NCBI GenBank assembly: GCA_001600615.1
Contig: BCKK01000005.1
Coordinates: forward strand, 620,001-684,000
Direction: 5' to 3'
From: Dioszegia crocea
Lineage: Eukaryota > Basidiomycota > Tremellomycetes > Tremellales > Bulleribasidiaceae
Length of the DNA stretch: 64,000 nt
Positions 1 through 10,510 of the stretch are shown piece after piece. The position numbers were made by a program, and so were the translations under genes. Each line of letters begins with the position of its first letter. Within the stretch, counting starts at the first letter, position 1. A model generated the notes under the pieces. That model was given only the letters and a program-made list of their open reading frames with translations. It was not told where the DNA came from and did no database searches.

Positions 1-717
1 TCGACACCGAAGTCAAATTTGACGTAGCGGACGATATCGGCGCATCTGAAGCTGAAGCGACTGATACTGCCGCTGCAGGTGGTGCAGGTTGTTCGCCACC
101 GAGTGGTTTACCGTCTAAGAGGGTTCGACAGAATACCTGAGAAGGGTCGGAAATGAGGGTGAGGCAGTGAGTTGTGATGTTTCCGACGGATCTGAGTGGT
201 TAGCTGATAGTCTAGTACTCGGTCTAGGTTCCTTAAAGGCTATACATACCCCAAACCAAGGGATTTGTCAAACTTACGATAGTTGGCTCGATATAGATTC
301 CTTCATCACCATAATCACTTCCCCTTCACCTACGCCGGCCGCCAATATCGGACTTCTATCCCTCCCAGACGCTGTGGGAGATGCCGCTGGTACGACAGCA
401 GAGGTGGAGGATGATGTCGTTGTGGTTGCGCCAGAGGATATGGTGGTCGAGGCGAGGCCGCTAGAGAGGAGTCCGAGCGTAGTCGGAAGGGAAGATGGAG
501 ATGGGGCGGCATTGAAGAGAGGCTCGAGGGGAGAGGACGTGGAAGGTGAAGGGATGGCTTGGTCGACGACTGAGGAGCCAGCTAGGGCCGATGGGGCTTC
601 CGCGGATGAAGATGCAGAGAGGGAGAGTGGGAGCGATGTGGCGTTTTGAGCGAGGGCTACATGGCAAAGCCAAGGAGAGATTAATGGGGCAAGAGCTGCC
701 AGCAGCGAGAATCGCAT
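1..717 (-). CDS. Secreted Ser/Thr-rich protein, 3' end cut by window edge
   Basis: Two exons are visible, 278-717 and 1-191, and the gene continues past base 1. The chosen start at 717 gives MRFSLLAALAPLISPWLC followed by ALAQN, a good signal peptide with a cleavage site near residue 24. Everything after it is rich in Ser, Thr, Ala and Pro, as in fungal cell-wall or GPI-anchored proteins. The intron (192-277) has a GTAAG donor, a CTAAC branch site and a CAG acceptor, and it removes the stop that would otherwise follow SSQLS. After splicing the frame stays open to the edge and includes two Cys (HCLTLIS and VFCRTLL). An upstream in-frame Met at 942 would bury the signal peptide and is less likely. 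Function unknown; cell-wall or secreted role is inferred from composition only. Confidence 0.6.
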
Positions 718-1338
718 AGTTGGCGGACGATCAGTCGGAGGGATGGAAATAAGAGCTCGCACAGCCAGTGTGGAGCTTACGAATGGGACCTGCCCCGGAA
801 GTGAGTCAGAAGAGAGAAGGGAATGAAGCAAAGTCCAGATGTCTGACAAATGTACATTCTCAATCGTCGGTAGCACTTCGGAGGTGTATATGGGGACAGG
901 CCTGCCAAGACACGTAGAAATGCCACAGTCAACAGTATCCATGCATACCCTATGACGGTGTGCAACGGAAAGGAGGTCTCGTCGTCAAGGTGAGCGGTAG
1001 ATAACGACCGGTCGTCATGCGTCATTATGCCCCACAGGCTCTTGCAAGAGCTTCGGCCGAGCGACGGCTTGTACTGGGTCTGGTAGATCTTCGTACACGC
1101 CGAAGGTTACTCGCAGACTAGTACAGGGCTTCTTCCATTCCTCACTGGCCTCACCATAGCTCTGCCACACTGGATAAGGCTGCCGTAACTGATTCGCCAC
1201 TCTCATTCCCACCAAATCAATCCGCTCACTCAACCATCAACTTCACTCAAGGCTCACATACCATCTCACCCTTTCATCCTGGGCAGTGCCCAGAAACAAT
1301 CCCATCACCCTTCCCTCCTCTACTTTACACTGGCAAAA
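718..1338. promoter_or_regulatory. Divergent intergenic region
   Basis: This separates two divergently transcribed genes (starts at 717 on minus and 1339 on plus), so it should hold both promoters. The last 150 bases before 1339 are rich in C and T, as is common in leaders of this genome. No convincing gene or repeat is seen. Confidence 0.4.
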
Positions 1339-3329
1339 ATGGCAGTGCCACACCCTCCCGCCTCACCAACCCACACCTCCACATCATCCTATTCCCTCAT
1401 CCAATCAATCGACAACCTATCCCTCTCGACCGGCTCGTTCGACCTCATATCCAATCATTCTTTCCCCTCGCTAGGCTACAACCCCAGTCACCGATCCCAC
1501 AGCACCCACTCTCGCCAAAGTAGCGGCAGTCTTCTCTCTGCCCCCCATCAGCCCGGGGATGATAGGCGTTCCTCCCTCACCAGCGAGGAAGATGTGGTGG
1601 TTCTGCCCCCGAGGAGTTTGGCGTCGTCCATGACTGGTGCATCAAGCTTTGGGCGACTGTCAAGGGGAAGTACTCCCCTGAGTCAGTCGCCGAATGCCAA
1701 GGTTGGGGAGGTGAAGAAGGAAGTTGGAGAAGGGATCACATCAGCCACTCCCACTCGAGTGAAGACTGAACCTATCGATTTCGGCGATTACGTCTATGGT
1801 GCAGCATCGACATCGGCTCTCCCATCCGTCTCTCTGACCAAACAAGAGATCAAAAATATACACACTTTCTCGAAGCAGAAGGCGAAGAAGCTCATCAGGC
1901 GGCGTAAGGAGTTGGCGGCAATGGGGTCTTCGGGCGGGTCTTCCGCGTCCAGTGAGGCCTGGACTGCGGAAGAGGAGGAGGAGATGGAAGAGCACTATGA
2001 GCGGTTCAAGAGGGAGAAGACGAATAGGAAGTTGAAGTTGAAGGTTAAGGAAAGGGCTGCGGGTGGGGCATCGACTTCAACGAGTGATGCTGGAAGTATG
2101 GACACGGGTAGCTACTCGGGGATAAGCTCAGGTGACGCCGTCAAGATTGAGAAGGGCAAGGGGAAGGCGAAGGGGAAAGGGAAGAAGGTCTCACCCTCGA
2201 CGCCGAAAAAGGACAACTTGGCGACAACTTACAATATATCCGGTACGCCCCGAGTTATCGATCGGACTGCTCGGGATCTCTTGACCGGGGTTCGAGGCAC
2301 GGATACGCCGCCGCCGACAGAAGGGACAACGGCGAAATTGCAACAGGCGTCGTTGCAGAAATTGCATCTGTTGGAGGTGCTGAGAAATGGGAGTGAGGGT
2401 GGGTCGTCCAGCGGTGACAGTAGGGATGAGGAGGATGAGGACGACAGTGAGGAGGATGAAGAAGATGAGGATGAAGTGGATGATGCCCTGTTGTCGAACT
2501 TAAGGACGCCGGCGGTGTACATGGACATTAAGGGCGAGAGGCCTGGTCGATCTGCGCCCGCGTTGAAGCCGGTCTTTAGGGGCATGAATCGGAAAGCGCC
2601 CAGTACGAGTACGGGTAGTATTATATCTGCTGAAGACGCTAGATCTTCACTTGACTCGTAAGTCCATCTTCTGATCGCATGTCCATCTGAGCAAGTGTCC
2701 AAAAGCTGATCAACGCAGCTTCCTTCTCGACCCAACGAGGCATATCGGCGGTGATGAGAAGCTCCGAATTTGGCAATCTTTATGCTACGAGGTATGTAAC
2801 TCTCAACTATCCTGTTCCTACATCTACATTGGAAGGTATATCAGAAGGTCGCACTGACAAGTCACAGCTCGGTCTCGCCGACTTGGACGAGGACGACTAT
2901 TCCCTTCCTGATCTTCCCGGTTTCTCTACCGCTCCAACCGCCAAATCTTCCCCGTCCTCATCTCGCATTTCTACCCCTACCCAACTTTCCCGACCTATGC
3001 CTCAGACTCTGGGACAAGCTCGCAACCTCCTAAAATCAGAAGGACACGTCAATATTGCGGAATACCTCGACGCGCGCGCAAATCACAACGCAGGCGTAAG
3101 TGAAGATGAGGACGATGGCGATGAGACTGAGCGGGAGAGCTCGGGCGGTAGGCGGCATAACGGCCGATATGGGTATTTGGTGCATGAGACCACGCGGGAT
3201 ATGATGAAGTACACTTTTAAGAGCAAGAAATTCGCCAAGTTGGAGGTGGTCAAGGCGGAAGTTATGCAGCCGCTCTTGAGGGACTTTGGGTTTAAGCGAG
3301 GACGAGCGCGTAGGGAGGGGATGGACTAA
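1339..3329 (+). CDS. Conserved-looking hypothetical acidic nuclear-type protein
   Basis: Three exons (1339-2657, 2719-2791, 2868-3329) give 617 residues. The first two thirds look disordered: Ser-rich, a VKTEPID sumoylation-like motif, a basic KIEKGKGKAKGKGKK run and a Glu/Asp-rich stretch (DEEDEDDSEEDEEDEDE). The short middle exon encodes DPTRHIGGDEKLRIWQSL, and exon 3 continues with a compact segment containing QARNLLKSEGHVNIAEYLDA. These look like the conserved, folded part of the protein and begin right where disorder ends. Both introns have GTAAGT/GTATGT donors and CTGAT/CTGAC branch sites. I do not recognise the family. Basic and acidic tracts suggest a nuclear or chromatin-associated role, which is inference. 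Confidence 0.75.
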
Positions 3330-3815
3330 GACTAGCTTATGGGGCTCAAATGGCGGGACGGGCCATAAGTTCGAGCGGCTCTTTGCGGATGATGATGACC
3401 TGGGAATTAGAGAGGACAGTGTAGTATCACTGGTGCCATGCTTGTTTAGTCGCGAACCAGTTGTGTAGTTTGTACAGTGCTCGATTTGTATATAGTGCTC
3501 GAGCTTGCTCGCGTTTCAGTCTCATGAAGCAACAAGCTCAAAATTGGTCAGATAGCAGACTCAGACTAGTGCTAAAGGCATACAACGATATCGACATCAT
3601 CTCTGAAAGCTTGGGCATCAACACACCCTGTACGCCTCATTCTGCTCCTCACGTGTGCTGATCTCATGTACGATTCAACAAGGGACTACTTCAATTTGCC
3701 TGAATCCTCAGTAAAATTTCCATGTCCCCGCGCGACACAACATCACTCACTTCACCAGATGACTTCTGATCCCCTTCCCATCTCGACTCCTCGCACTCTC
3801 ACCCTGCTTGTACCC
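3330..3815. other. Convergent intergenic region
   Basis: About 490 bases between two genes that end towards each other (stops at 3329 plus and 3816 minus). It should hold both 3' UTRs and polyadenylation sites. No gene is supported. Confidence 0.4.
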
Positions 3816-6404
3816 TCACTGACCCACATTCCGGCCATGGTTCTGTTCCTCCAGTGCTCTCAATTCCTGCATCAATCCCTCCGCAGTCACGCCAATATTG
3901 AAGAAATCCCACGAGTTCTCCGCATTTGTATCCAGCCCGAAATTGTATAGATCTGCGAATAGATCTGGCGGCGAATTGTGCTGACTGGGCGCCATGGGCC
4001 CAAATAGCTGTTCAAGGGTATTGTATGAAGGGTTAGATGGGGGATAGTTGGATGAGTGAGGAAGATTGGGTGGTGGGTTCTGTGACTGCATGTTTGAGGC
4101 AAGTGGGGCAGGTCGCGATGCCAAGAAATTTAGGGCATTATCGTCCGGTCCTTCCTCTTCGGGTCCTATTCCGACAATGTACGCCAATTGCAACGCAATA
4201 TTGATGAGAATACGGTACGTTGGTGCTACCTTGGCCTGCTTTGCCAGCCTCAACAATCTGGATATCGCGTCCTTTTGCCGAAGGTCTTTCCGCGACGAGG
4301 TTAGAGGTTGACCTAGGAAGTGAATGGCGTGGACGAATGCCGCATGGTGGACATAGTATAAGTCCAGCCAGACGACGGTCTCGAGCATATTGTGCGTGGA
4401 GAGGTCAATCAAGCTGGAGACGACGGTCTCGGCAGCATTTACTGATGTAGCAGCGAGATCGCTGATTCCCTGATTTAGGGAAGGGATCTCGCCGCGAGCA
4501 TGACAGTCGAGCTCGTGATTGACCCGACAGAGGAGATATGATCGGCCGACAATGGAGTGGAGGTGATCGCAGAGGATATGGAGGAGTGTGGCAGCCCGAC
4601 GATGGCGGGGTGTGGCAAAGTGATAAGTGGAGGAGAGGTGGATAGGGAGATCATCTCTCCATGCGGTCAATTGGGAGATGATGTGGTTTGCAGTACCGCA
4701 AGTAGACGCCATGAAGATCGGATCCTGGTAGTACGTGGCGATTGAAGCGGTAAAGCGCTTAGCCCTGGAACAGATTTCCGTCAAGGCTACCGCTCGCTCA
4801 AAGTAGCCGGGAGGGAGATCATTCCCGTCGAGATAGATCTCTTCTGGGAGTACAGCGGTAGTGTCGATCAGATCTGTGTCCGACGGTCGACCCAGCGCAA
4901 ATGACAGATTCTGCTCAAACATGTGCAGAACCCACCAGACAGTGCGCCGAGCGTTCCTCTCGAAGGGATCAAAGCACATGTGTTCCCCATCCCGATGCAT
5001 CCCCAAAGCCACCGCCGTTCTCGCCGCCTGACCCAAAAGCATCCACGCCGCATTCCTCTCGCCTGCATTGTGCTGGTATAGCGACAGCAGCATGAGCGCC
5101 TGGACGTTCGCCAGCGACGCGGTGAGAGCGAGGCGATGTAATCCGTCGCGCAGGAATGACCCGAGGTAGCGTTCTTGTATGATCGCCGACTGTGCCCCTA
5201 GTTCCTCCTCGATGCACTGAGCACCCAGCACATATATCATGTACAAGGCGCAAAGCCATCCCGTCTCCATATCCTGCCTCGCCTGCCATTGAGTATGTGA
5301 CCAGATGGTCTCGTACCGCATCTGGAAAGTTCCTCGGTGGAAAACGGTAAAGTTTGGGTGGACTCGATCAAAGAAGGCAGCGACGAGCCTATCTGAGAGT
5401 GACCGATCAGGGATGAGGTCAACCATACGGCGACTCTTGGAGTTGATGAGAGGGGAGGAAGCGACGGGGGAGATGTGGGGCGGAACGACCCCGAATGGAC
5501 CGAAACCGTCGTCAAAGGGACGCTGCAGCTCGGACTCTTCCTCCACGTCCACAGCTGATGTAGCGGGATGACCCTCTATCCGCGCCTCAATCGCTTGACT
5601 CGTGCGGAAGGTGGTGAATTCGGCCGCCTTCAGAAAGCGCTTCAATCCAGCCTCATCGAAAGTTGGCATAGTAGCGAAGTTGCACTTGGAGACAAGCTCC
5701 CTTGCTGACTTTGCAAAGACAGCAAGCGAGGCCGGACCGACGTAATGATAGCCGCCTTTAGGGGCAGGGACGAGCGAGCCCTCTGGGATTTGAAAGACAC
5801 CGGACATTGAGTCGGAGGAGAGAGGGACGGCGTGAGAGGATAGGAAGGGTCGCAGTTCGTATGGGAGAGTGCCTTTGGTTGGGAGATCGATCTGAGTTCG
5901 GTCGACCGCTCCCCGATGCCCCTTCCCTCCCGGCTCCTTGGGGTCAAGTGGACGAATCCCACCGTCCTCCTGCAATTCCACCTCCACCCCAAGCTCCTTC
6001 GCAAGGGCAGTCATGCCCTCCAACGATTCTAAGTCCTTCCCAGGGTACGCTGCCCGCATTACTGCATCCATCACTCTGTATCTCACACCCAGCTGCTCCA
6101 CCGTGGCGTAGATTCGCTGCTTCCGCGGTATGGTGGTCTCGCAGGATAGCGCACCCTGCCTGCAAGCTGCGCAGACGTCGTCATCGTCGAGGCGAATGCA
6201 CCGAATCTTGCGGGTTCGACAGCGATCACAGCTGCTTTCGACTCGTTGCCGGTCTGCTTTAGGCACTCTACGCTTCTGACGTTTCCGAGCGGCGGCGGAA
6301 GATTCGGCGGCAATTCCTGCCACATCAGCAGGTTCCCGACCGAGCAGGAGACTCACCACTCCCGTTTTCATTCTCACCCGCATGCTCAGTCCCAGAAATT
6401 CCAT
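3816..6404 (-). CDS. Zn2Cys6 fungal transcription factor (intronless)
   Basis: An uninterrupted 862-residue frame. A zinc binuclear cluster lies at residues 59-88 (CDRCRTRKIRC, nine residues, AACRQGALSC; spacing C-x2-C-x6-C-x8-C-x2-C-x6-C), preceded by a basic stretch (RKRQKRR) that can act as a nuclear localisation signal. The centre carries the fungal-specific transcription factor domain with the typical FFDRVHPNFTVFHRGTF and RRTVWWVLHMFEQNLSFALG segments. Proteins of this type bind CGG-containing sites and control nutrient-use genes. The absence of introns is unusual in this intron-dense window. Met at codons 8 or 12 could also be the start. It lies beside an MFS transporter and an aldolase-family gene, so it may regulate them. 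Confidence 0.9.
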   Translation of the reverse strand: MEFLGLSMRVRMKTGVVSLLLGREPADVAGIAAESSAAARKRQKRRVPKADRQRVESSCDRCRTRKIRCIRLDDDDVCAACRQGALSCETTIPRKQRIYATVEQLGVRYRVMDAVMRAAYPGKDLESLEGMTALAKELGVEVELQEDGGIRPLDPKEPGGKGHRGAVDRTQIDLPTKGTLPYELRPFLSSHAVPLSSDSMSGVFQIPEGSLVPAPKGGYHYVGPASLAVFAKSARELVSKCNFATMPTFDEAGLKRFLKAAEFTTFRTSQAIEARIEGHPATSAVDVEEESELQRPFDDGFGPFGVVPPHISPVASSPLINSKSRRMVDLIPDRSLSDRLVAAFFDRVHPNFTVFHRGTFQMRYETIWSHTQWQARQDMETGWLCALYMIYVLGAQCIEEELGAQSAIIQERYLGSFLRDGLHRLALTASLANVQALMLLSLYQHNAGERNAAWMLLGQAARTAVALGMHRDGEHMCFDPFERNARRTVWWVLHMFEQNLSFALGRPSDTDLIDTTAVLPEEIYLDGNDLPPGYFERAVALTEICSRAKRFTASIATYYQDPIFMASTCGTANHIISQLTAWRDDLPIHLSSTYHFATPRHRRAATLLHILCDHLHSIVGRSYLLCRVNHELDCHARGEIPSLNQGISDLAATSVNAAETVVSSLIDLSTHNMLETVVWLDLYYVHHAAFVHAIHFLGQPLTSSRKDLRQKDAISRLLRLAKQAKVAPTYRILINIALQLAYIVGIGPEEEGPDDNALNFLASRPAPLASNMQSQNPPPNLPHSSNYPPSNPSYNTLEQLFGPMAPSQHNSPPDLFADLYNFGLDTNAENSWDFFNIGVTAEGLMQELRALEEQNHGRNVGQ

Positions 6405-6776
6405 CTCGTATCATGCTGAGAGCGTCTTATGCTCTCTGCCTGGTGAAGCTCGGTGGTGTACTGCAAAGAAGTTGGAGAGTGGTGCTCGAGTGGACAGTCC
6501 CGAATGCTTACGGGAGCCATCGCCAAGATCCGAGATCCGGACCGGACTCCGAATTTAGCTTCGAGGAATGTGTTGGCATGAGACTTTTTCAGGCCTGGAC
6601 GAGGCTGGTGCAAGCTCTTGACGCTGAAGATTGGATTATAGCAAAGAACGAAGGCAGCCCAGGGGCCACATAACACCATATAACCGATACTGGATAGGCA
6701 AAAGCTTCGAGTTCTAGCTATCTTTCCGAGTCAAGCCCTAATCTAACTAATCTTCTCAAACCCCTATGTTGTACAA
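6405..6776. promoter_or_regulatory. Intergenic region upstream of the Zn2Cys6 regulator
   Basis: It lies between the start of the regulator (6404, minus) and the stop of the transporter gene (6777, minus), so it holds the regulator promoter and the transporter 3' end. No further gene is supported. Confidence 0.35.
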
Positions 6777-8549
6777 CTAGTATGCGAACTTCAACTTGCC
6801 AGCCCCTTCCTGTAGCTTCTGATTCTCCTTCTTCAGCCAGATCCGTAGCGCCCACGCGCAAGCCAACGTTCCGAAGGAGAAGGCGGCGTTGGCAGCGTTA
6901 GCCATGACGTACTTGGGACCGTCGGTAGCGGGGTACACTGAAGTATCAGCATGGAAATTGACAGTCATTCAGACCTGCTTACAGTAAGGCGTATAGATGA
7001 ATGAGGCGTTCGCCATCACTGACAAGTCAGCACAAGTAGCAGACAAAGTCGCGTAAAGACTCACTATTGACAATCGAGAGAGATGCAGCCTTCTTTTCTT
7101 GGGTCTGACCGCAGGTCGCCGAGACCCAGCCGAGGATGATACTGTTGGCTCCATAGGCACCAACGCAGAAGAGGAAGCAAGAGGTATACCGGGCACCGAC
7201 ATTAAGCGTGACGCAGGAGATGGCGAAACCGATGATGGCGACAGTCATGGACGCTGTAATGTGCCATGTCCGCTCGTTGAATTTACCGGAAGAGTAGCCG
7301 AGGGAGACGGCGCAAATGCCAGCGAGCAAGTAAGGGGGGCAAGTCATGACGAGGGTGATGATTGAGTTGTAGCCGAGAGCCTGAACGACTGTGGGGAAAA
7401 ACGAGTTGAAGCCGCAAGACGCCAGGTGGAGGGTCTGCATGAGGACCAGCAGCCAGAGCTTGCCGTCGCGGACGGCCTGCTTAAGGCCGGCAATGGCGCC
7501 CTTGGAAGGCTCGATACCGACCGTGTCGCGGTCCATGCGGTCCTGGGCGAGCTCTCGCTCGGCGGGTGTGAGCCACTTGGTGTGGAGGGGGTGATCCGGT
7601 AGGAGGATAGCAGCAGCTCCGGCGATGGCGAAAGTGACGGTACCTGGAAGTCAGCTTGTGTTACGACGTCCTAAGAAAGCCTCACCTTCGATGATGTACA
7701 GCCATTGCCAGCCGTACATACCCTGCTTACCGTCGAGGGTGGCAAAGGTGGCAGCGGAGATCAAGCCAGAGAAGGAGATGGCGATAATGTTGGCGGAGTA
7801 GAGGATGGAGATGCGGGTGGCAATCTCTCTTCGAGGGTAGAAAAGACTAAGGAGATAGATGGCTCCAGGGTCTAAAACGTCAGCGTGAAACAGAGCCTGA
7901 AATGCTGCACTCACAGAATGGTGCCTCAGCAATACCGAGGAGAAAGCGAATGACGACCATGGACGTGTAGTTGTTGGCGAGAGCAGTGCAGGCGGAGATG
8001 ATGGCCCAGATAGCCATCCAGCTCGCCATCCACAGACTGGGTCGTACCTTTTTGGTAGACATGAGCATGTTGGAGGGGACCTGGGCGGTGGTGTAACCGA
8101 CAAAGAGGATGGAGACGCAGACGTTGAACTGGGTACCGACGAGACCGAGGTGTCGCTCGAGACCGTTGAGGCGTGCTTGGGCGATGGCAGAGCGATCAAG
8201 GTAGCTTGCGGGTTAGCAAGGAGTCCGAACTGGAGGCGCAAACTTACTTCAGGAAGTACATTCTGCATCATTAGCTGAGGACAATAAAGGCGATCAGATT
8301 AACTTACGCCCATAGAATTGGCATGATCCTGATGTCAAGCTTGCGGACTAGGCGCTTCTCCTCGGGGGAGATGTGCAGCTCGCCGCCGAATTGATCAGTG
8401 GGGCCATGATCATCTTCGAGCTCGAGGTCGAGCTTCTCGTGATGAGAGGGTGTGTCTTTGTCGATAGAGTTATTGCGCGAGACACCACGACCGGCAGGCT
8501 GAGGGTTGAGGACATTGGTGGTGATTTGATCAGCGTGTGGGTGTGACAT
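6777..8549 (-). CDS. MFS transporter, anion:cation symporter (Dal5/Tna1-like) family
   Basis: Seven exons (8308-8549, 8248-8262, 7915-8204, 7686-7871, 7065-7643, 6983-7018, 6777-6937) join in frame into 502 residues. All six introns are 42-46 nt with GT-AG ends, and one exon is only 15 nt. The family signature is clear: MYFLNYLDRSAIAQARLNG after the first helix, then repeated hydrophobic helices, GIAEAPFYPGAIY, and a conserved late segment NASFIYTPYLYP. The family carries carboxylate vitamins and nitrogen or carbon acids (nicotinate, allantoate, sugar acids) with protons across the plasma membrane; the substrate cannot be told from sequence. It is divergent from a DHDPS-family enzyme 570 bp away, suggesting uptake and breakdown of the same compound. 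Confidence 0.93.
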
Positions 8550-9119
8550 TTTGAACAAGTGGCGAAATGGGTTTCTGGGGTGAGTAAGGGGGCCCATTGT
8601 CAGTTTTCCGGGGTCGTATTAAGTAGATCAAAGGTCAGCCACTCTCGGGTTCATGGATGCCAGTTCTACAAACTCAGAAACGATGAGAACTTGGCACAGA
8701 CGGCCTCGGGAGCAGGCATCCGTTACACGAGATTAGATCTTTGGCTAATTTGCCGCTTTGGGTAACTTTACGTTAGTCCTCGTTACCCCGGCCGGGAAAG
8801 CCGGGGAAGTGTGGGGAGATGCGGAGGCGAGGTCGGGTCCATGTATCCGAGGAATGAGGATTCCCGGCCGAGGAGTAACGGATGCATGTACGCGTCTCAG
8901 CAAAGATCGCACTGCAAGCAACCTCTGTCTCATCGATCCGTCAGTGGAGGAGCGTGTCGGCCATGGATCCGCTACTCTGTCCCACCTCTAGCTCACAGGC
9001 TATAAGTACCCCTGCTGAATACTTCTTTACCCCTCATCCAGCTACTTTACACTACTCCACTCTTCACCACAACCTACCACCTTCACCCTTCAATCACTTC
9101 CCCTCCCAAACATATCAAC
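8550..9119. promoter_or_regulatory. Bidirectional promoter between transporter and aldolase-family gene
   Basis: 570 bp separate the two divergent ATGs. It contains many CGG/CCG triplets, the recognition half-sites of Zn2Cys6 regulators, including a perfect inverted repeat at 8786-8806 and another GGCCG block near 8865-8881. The 80 bases before the plus-strand ATG (9040-9119) are almost pure pyrimidine plus A, a leader type seen before strongly expressed fungal genes. Confidence 0.6.
8786..8806. promoter_or_regulatory. Perfect inverted repeat, candidate operator
   Basis: Arms CCCCGGC and GCCGGGG (7 bp each, exact) flank a 7-nt spacer. Each arm carries CGG/CCG triplets. It sits in the middle of the divergent transporter/aldolase promoter, so it may bind a Zn2Cys6 dimer such as the neighbouring regulator; binding is inference. 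Confidence 0.45.
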
Positions 9120-10179
9120 ATGCCTTCTGTCAACGGTAACGGTACCTCCCACTCCACCCACGAGGGTGTCGGCTTCAACATGGCCGGTCTCACCCCCGCC
9201 CCCGTCACCCCCTTCAACGAGGACGGGTCGGTCGACTTTGAGGCTATTCAGCGCCTCGGGTCTTGGCTCGGGTCTATCGAGGGCGTCAAGGGCCTCGTCG
9301 TGCTCGGTCACGCCGGTGAGGGTACCTTCCTCACCTCGGACGAGCAGGTCGAGGTCATCAAGGCCTTTGTCAAATCCACCTCCGTCCCCATCATCGCCGG
9401 TATCACTCGCGAGGGCAATTACGTCGCTGGTCTCGAGGCCAAGCGGGCCAAAGAGGCTGGTGCCTCTGCCGGTCTCCTCTACCCTTCCCACGGCTGGCTT
9501 CGATTCGGCTACCAAAAGGGCGCTCCCCAGGCTCGTTACAAGGAGGTCTACGAGGCATCCGGTCTTCCCCTCATCCTCTTCCAGTACCCTGCCGAGACTA
9601 AGGCCACCTACGACCTCCAGACCCAGCTGGACATCCTCGGTCAGGAAGGTGTCTTTGCCATGAAGAATGGTGTCAGGTAAGCTCTCTATCTTCTCATGCA
9701 AGGTCTCAAGCTGATTCATCAGGAACATGCGCCGATGGGACCGAGAGATCCCCGTCATCCGCAAGGCTTTCCCCAAGAAGTACATCCTTACTTGCCACGA
9801 CGAGTACCTTCTCCACACCATGTTTGACGTAAGTTACTCTCATCGTCGGAAGTAAGACAGAGCTGACTTTCAGGTCGATGGCTTGCTCGTCGGTTACGGA
9901 AACGTCGCCCCCGAACTCCTCCTCGATCTTCTCAAGGCGGGTGTCGCTCAGGACTACCCTGCTGCCCGCAAGATCCACGACAAGCTCCTCCCCGTCACCG
10001 CTGCCATCTACCACCGTGGCTCTCACATGGAGGGGACTGTTGCTCTCAAGCACGCCCTGGTCGCTCGGGGTATTCTCAAGCACGCCAAGATCAGGGGTAC
10101 CCTTTTGCCCCTTGAGGATGGTGCTGAGGAGGAGATCTTTGCGGCCGTCAAGCAGGCGCAGCTTTCCTGGGTGGCTTAG
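9120..10179 (+). CDS. Dihydrodipicolinate synthase/N-acetylneuraminate lyase family aldolase
   Basis: Three exons (9120-9676, 9723-9828, 9874-10179) give 322 residues, the normal length for this TIM-barrel family. Visible landmarks are GLTPAPVTPFNEDGSVD at the first strand, a VVLGHAGEGTFLT loop in the place of the usual G-x-x-GE motif, FQYPAET with the conserved Tyr, and FAMKNG with the probable Schiff-base Lys at the end of exon 1. Family members cleave or form 2-keto acids (lysine precursor synthesis, sialic acid, 2-keto-3-deoxy sugar acids). Fungi make lysine through alpha-aminoadipate, so a catabolic 2-keto-acid aldolase is more likely than DapA. The divergent transporter supports that. 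Confidence 0.9.
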
Positions 10180-10510
10180 GTAGCAGTTGGGCAGAATCTT
10201 GTATATTGAGTTGCATGTACTTTCTGCTTTGTTACTTCTCAGCTCCAGTCTTTCGATTGTGCCGGGGTCTCATTCGCTCGGAAATGTTCTGTCTCCCATG
10301 GCATCGGCATCTGGTGCAGTCACAACAGGTCTATGCAAGCGTCCATACTGGTAGATCTATGTATTACGGTATTAAAGTTATTAGAGAGTTGTGATGGGAT
10401 CGACAGCATGACAGGTCTATCTTGGATCGCTCTGCAGATGCGATCCTGCCTGTATACCCGGGGGCCTCTTTTGTCCATCCACTTCACCTGATCCTGATCC
10501 TACTCCTCGC
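10180..10510. other. Convergent intergenic region
   Basis: About 330 bases between the stops at 10179 (plus) and 10511 (minus), holding both 3' ends. No gene is supported. Confidence 0.35.

Noticed and set aside
3..140. Open plus-strand frame from the left edge ending at TGA
   Set aside because: The minus strand here is the second exon of a signal-peptide protein with good splice sites, which explains the open frame better.
167..649. Plus-strand frame of 160 residues
   Set aside because: It is antisense to the secreted Ser/Thr-rich gene and shows no splice extension or motif.
777..1233. Two short minus-strand frames, one with a hydrophobic stretch
   Set aside because: They lie in a divergent promoter region, overlap each other and have no supported gene model.
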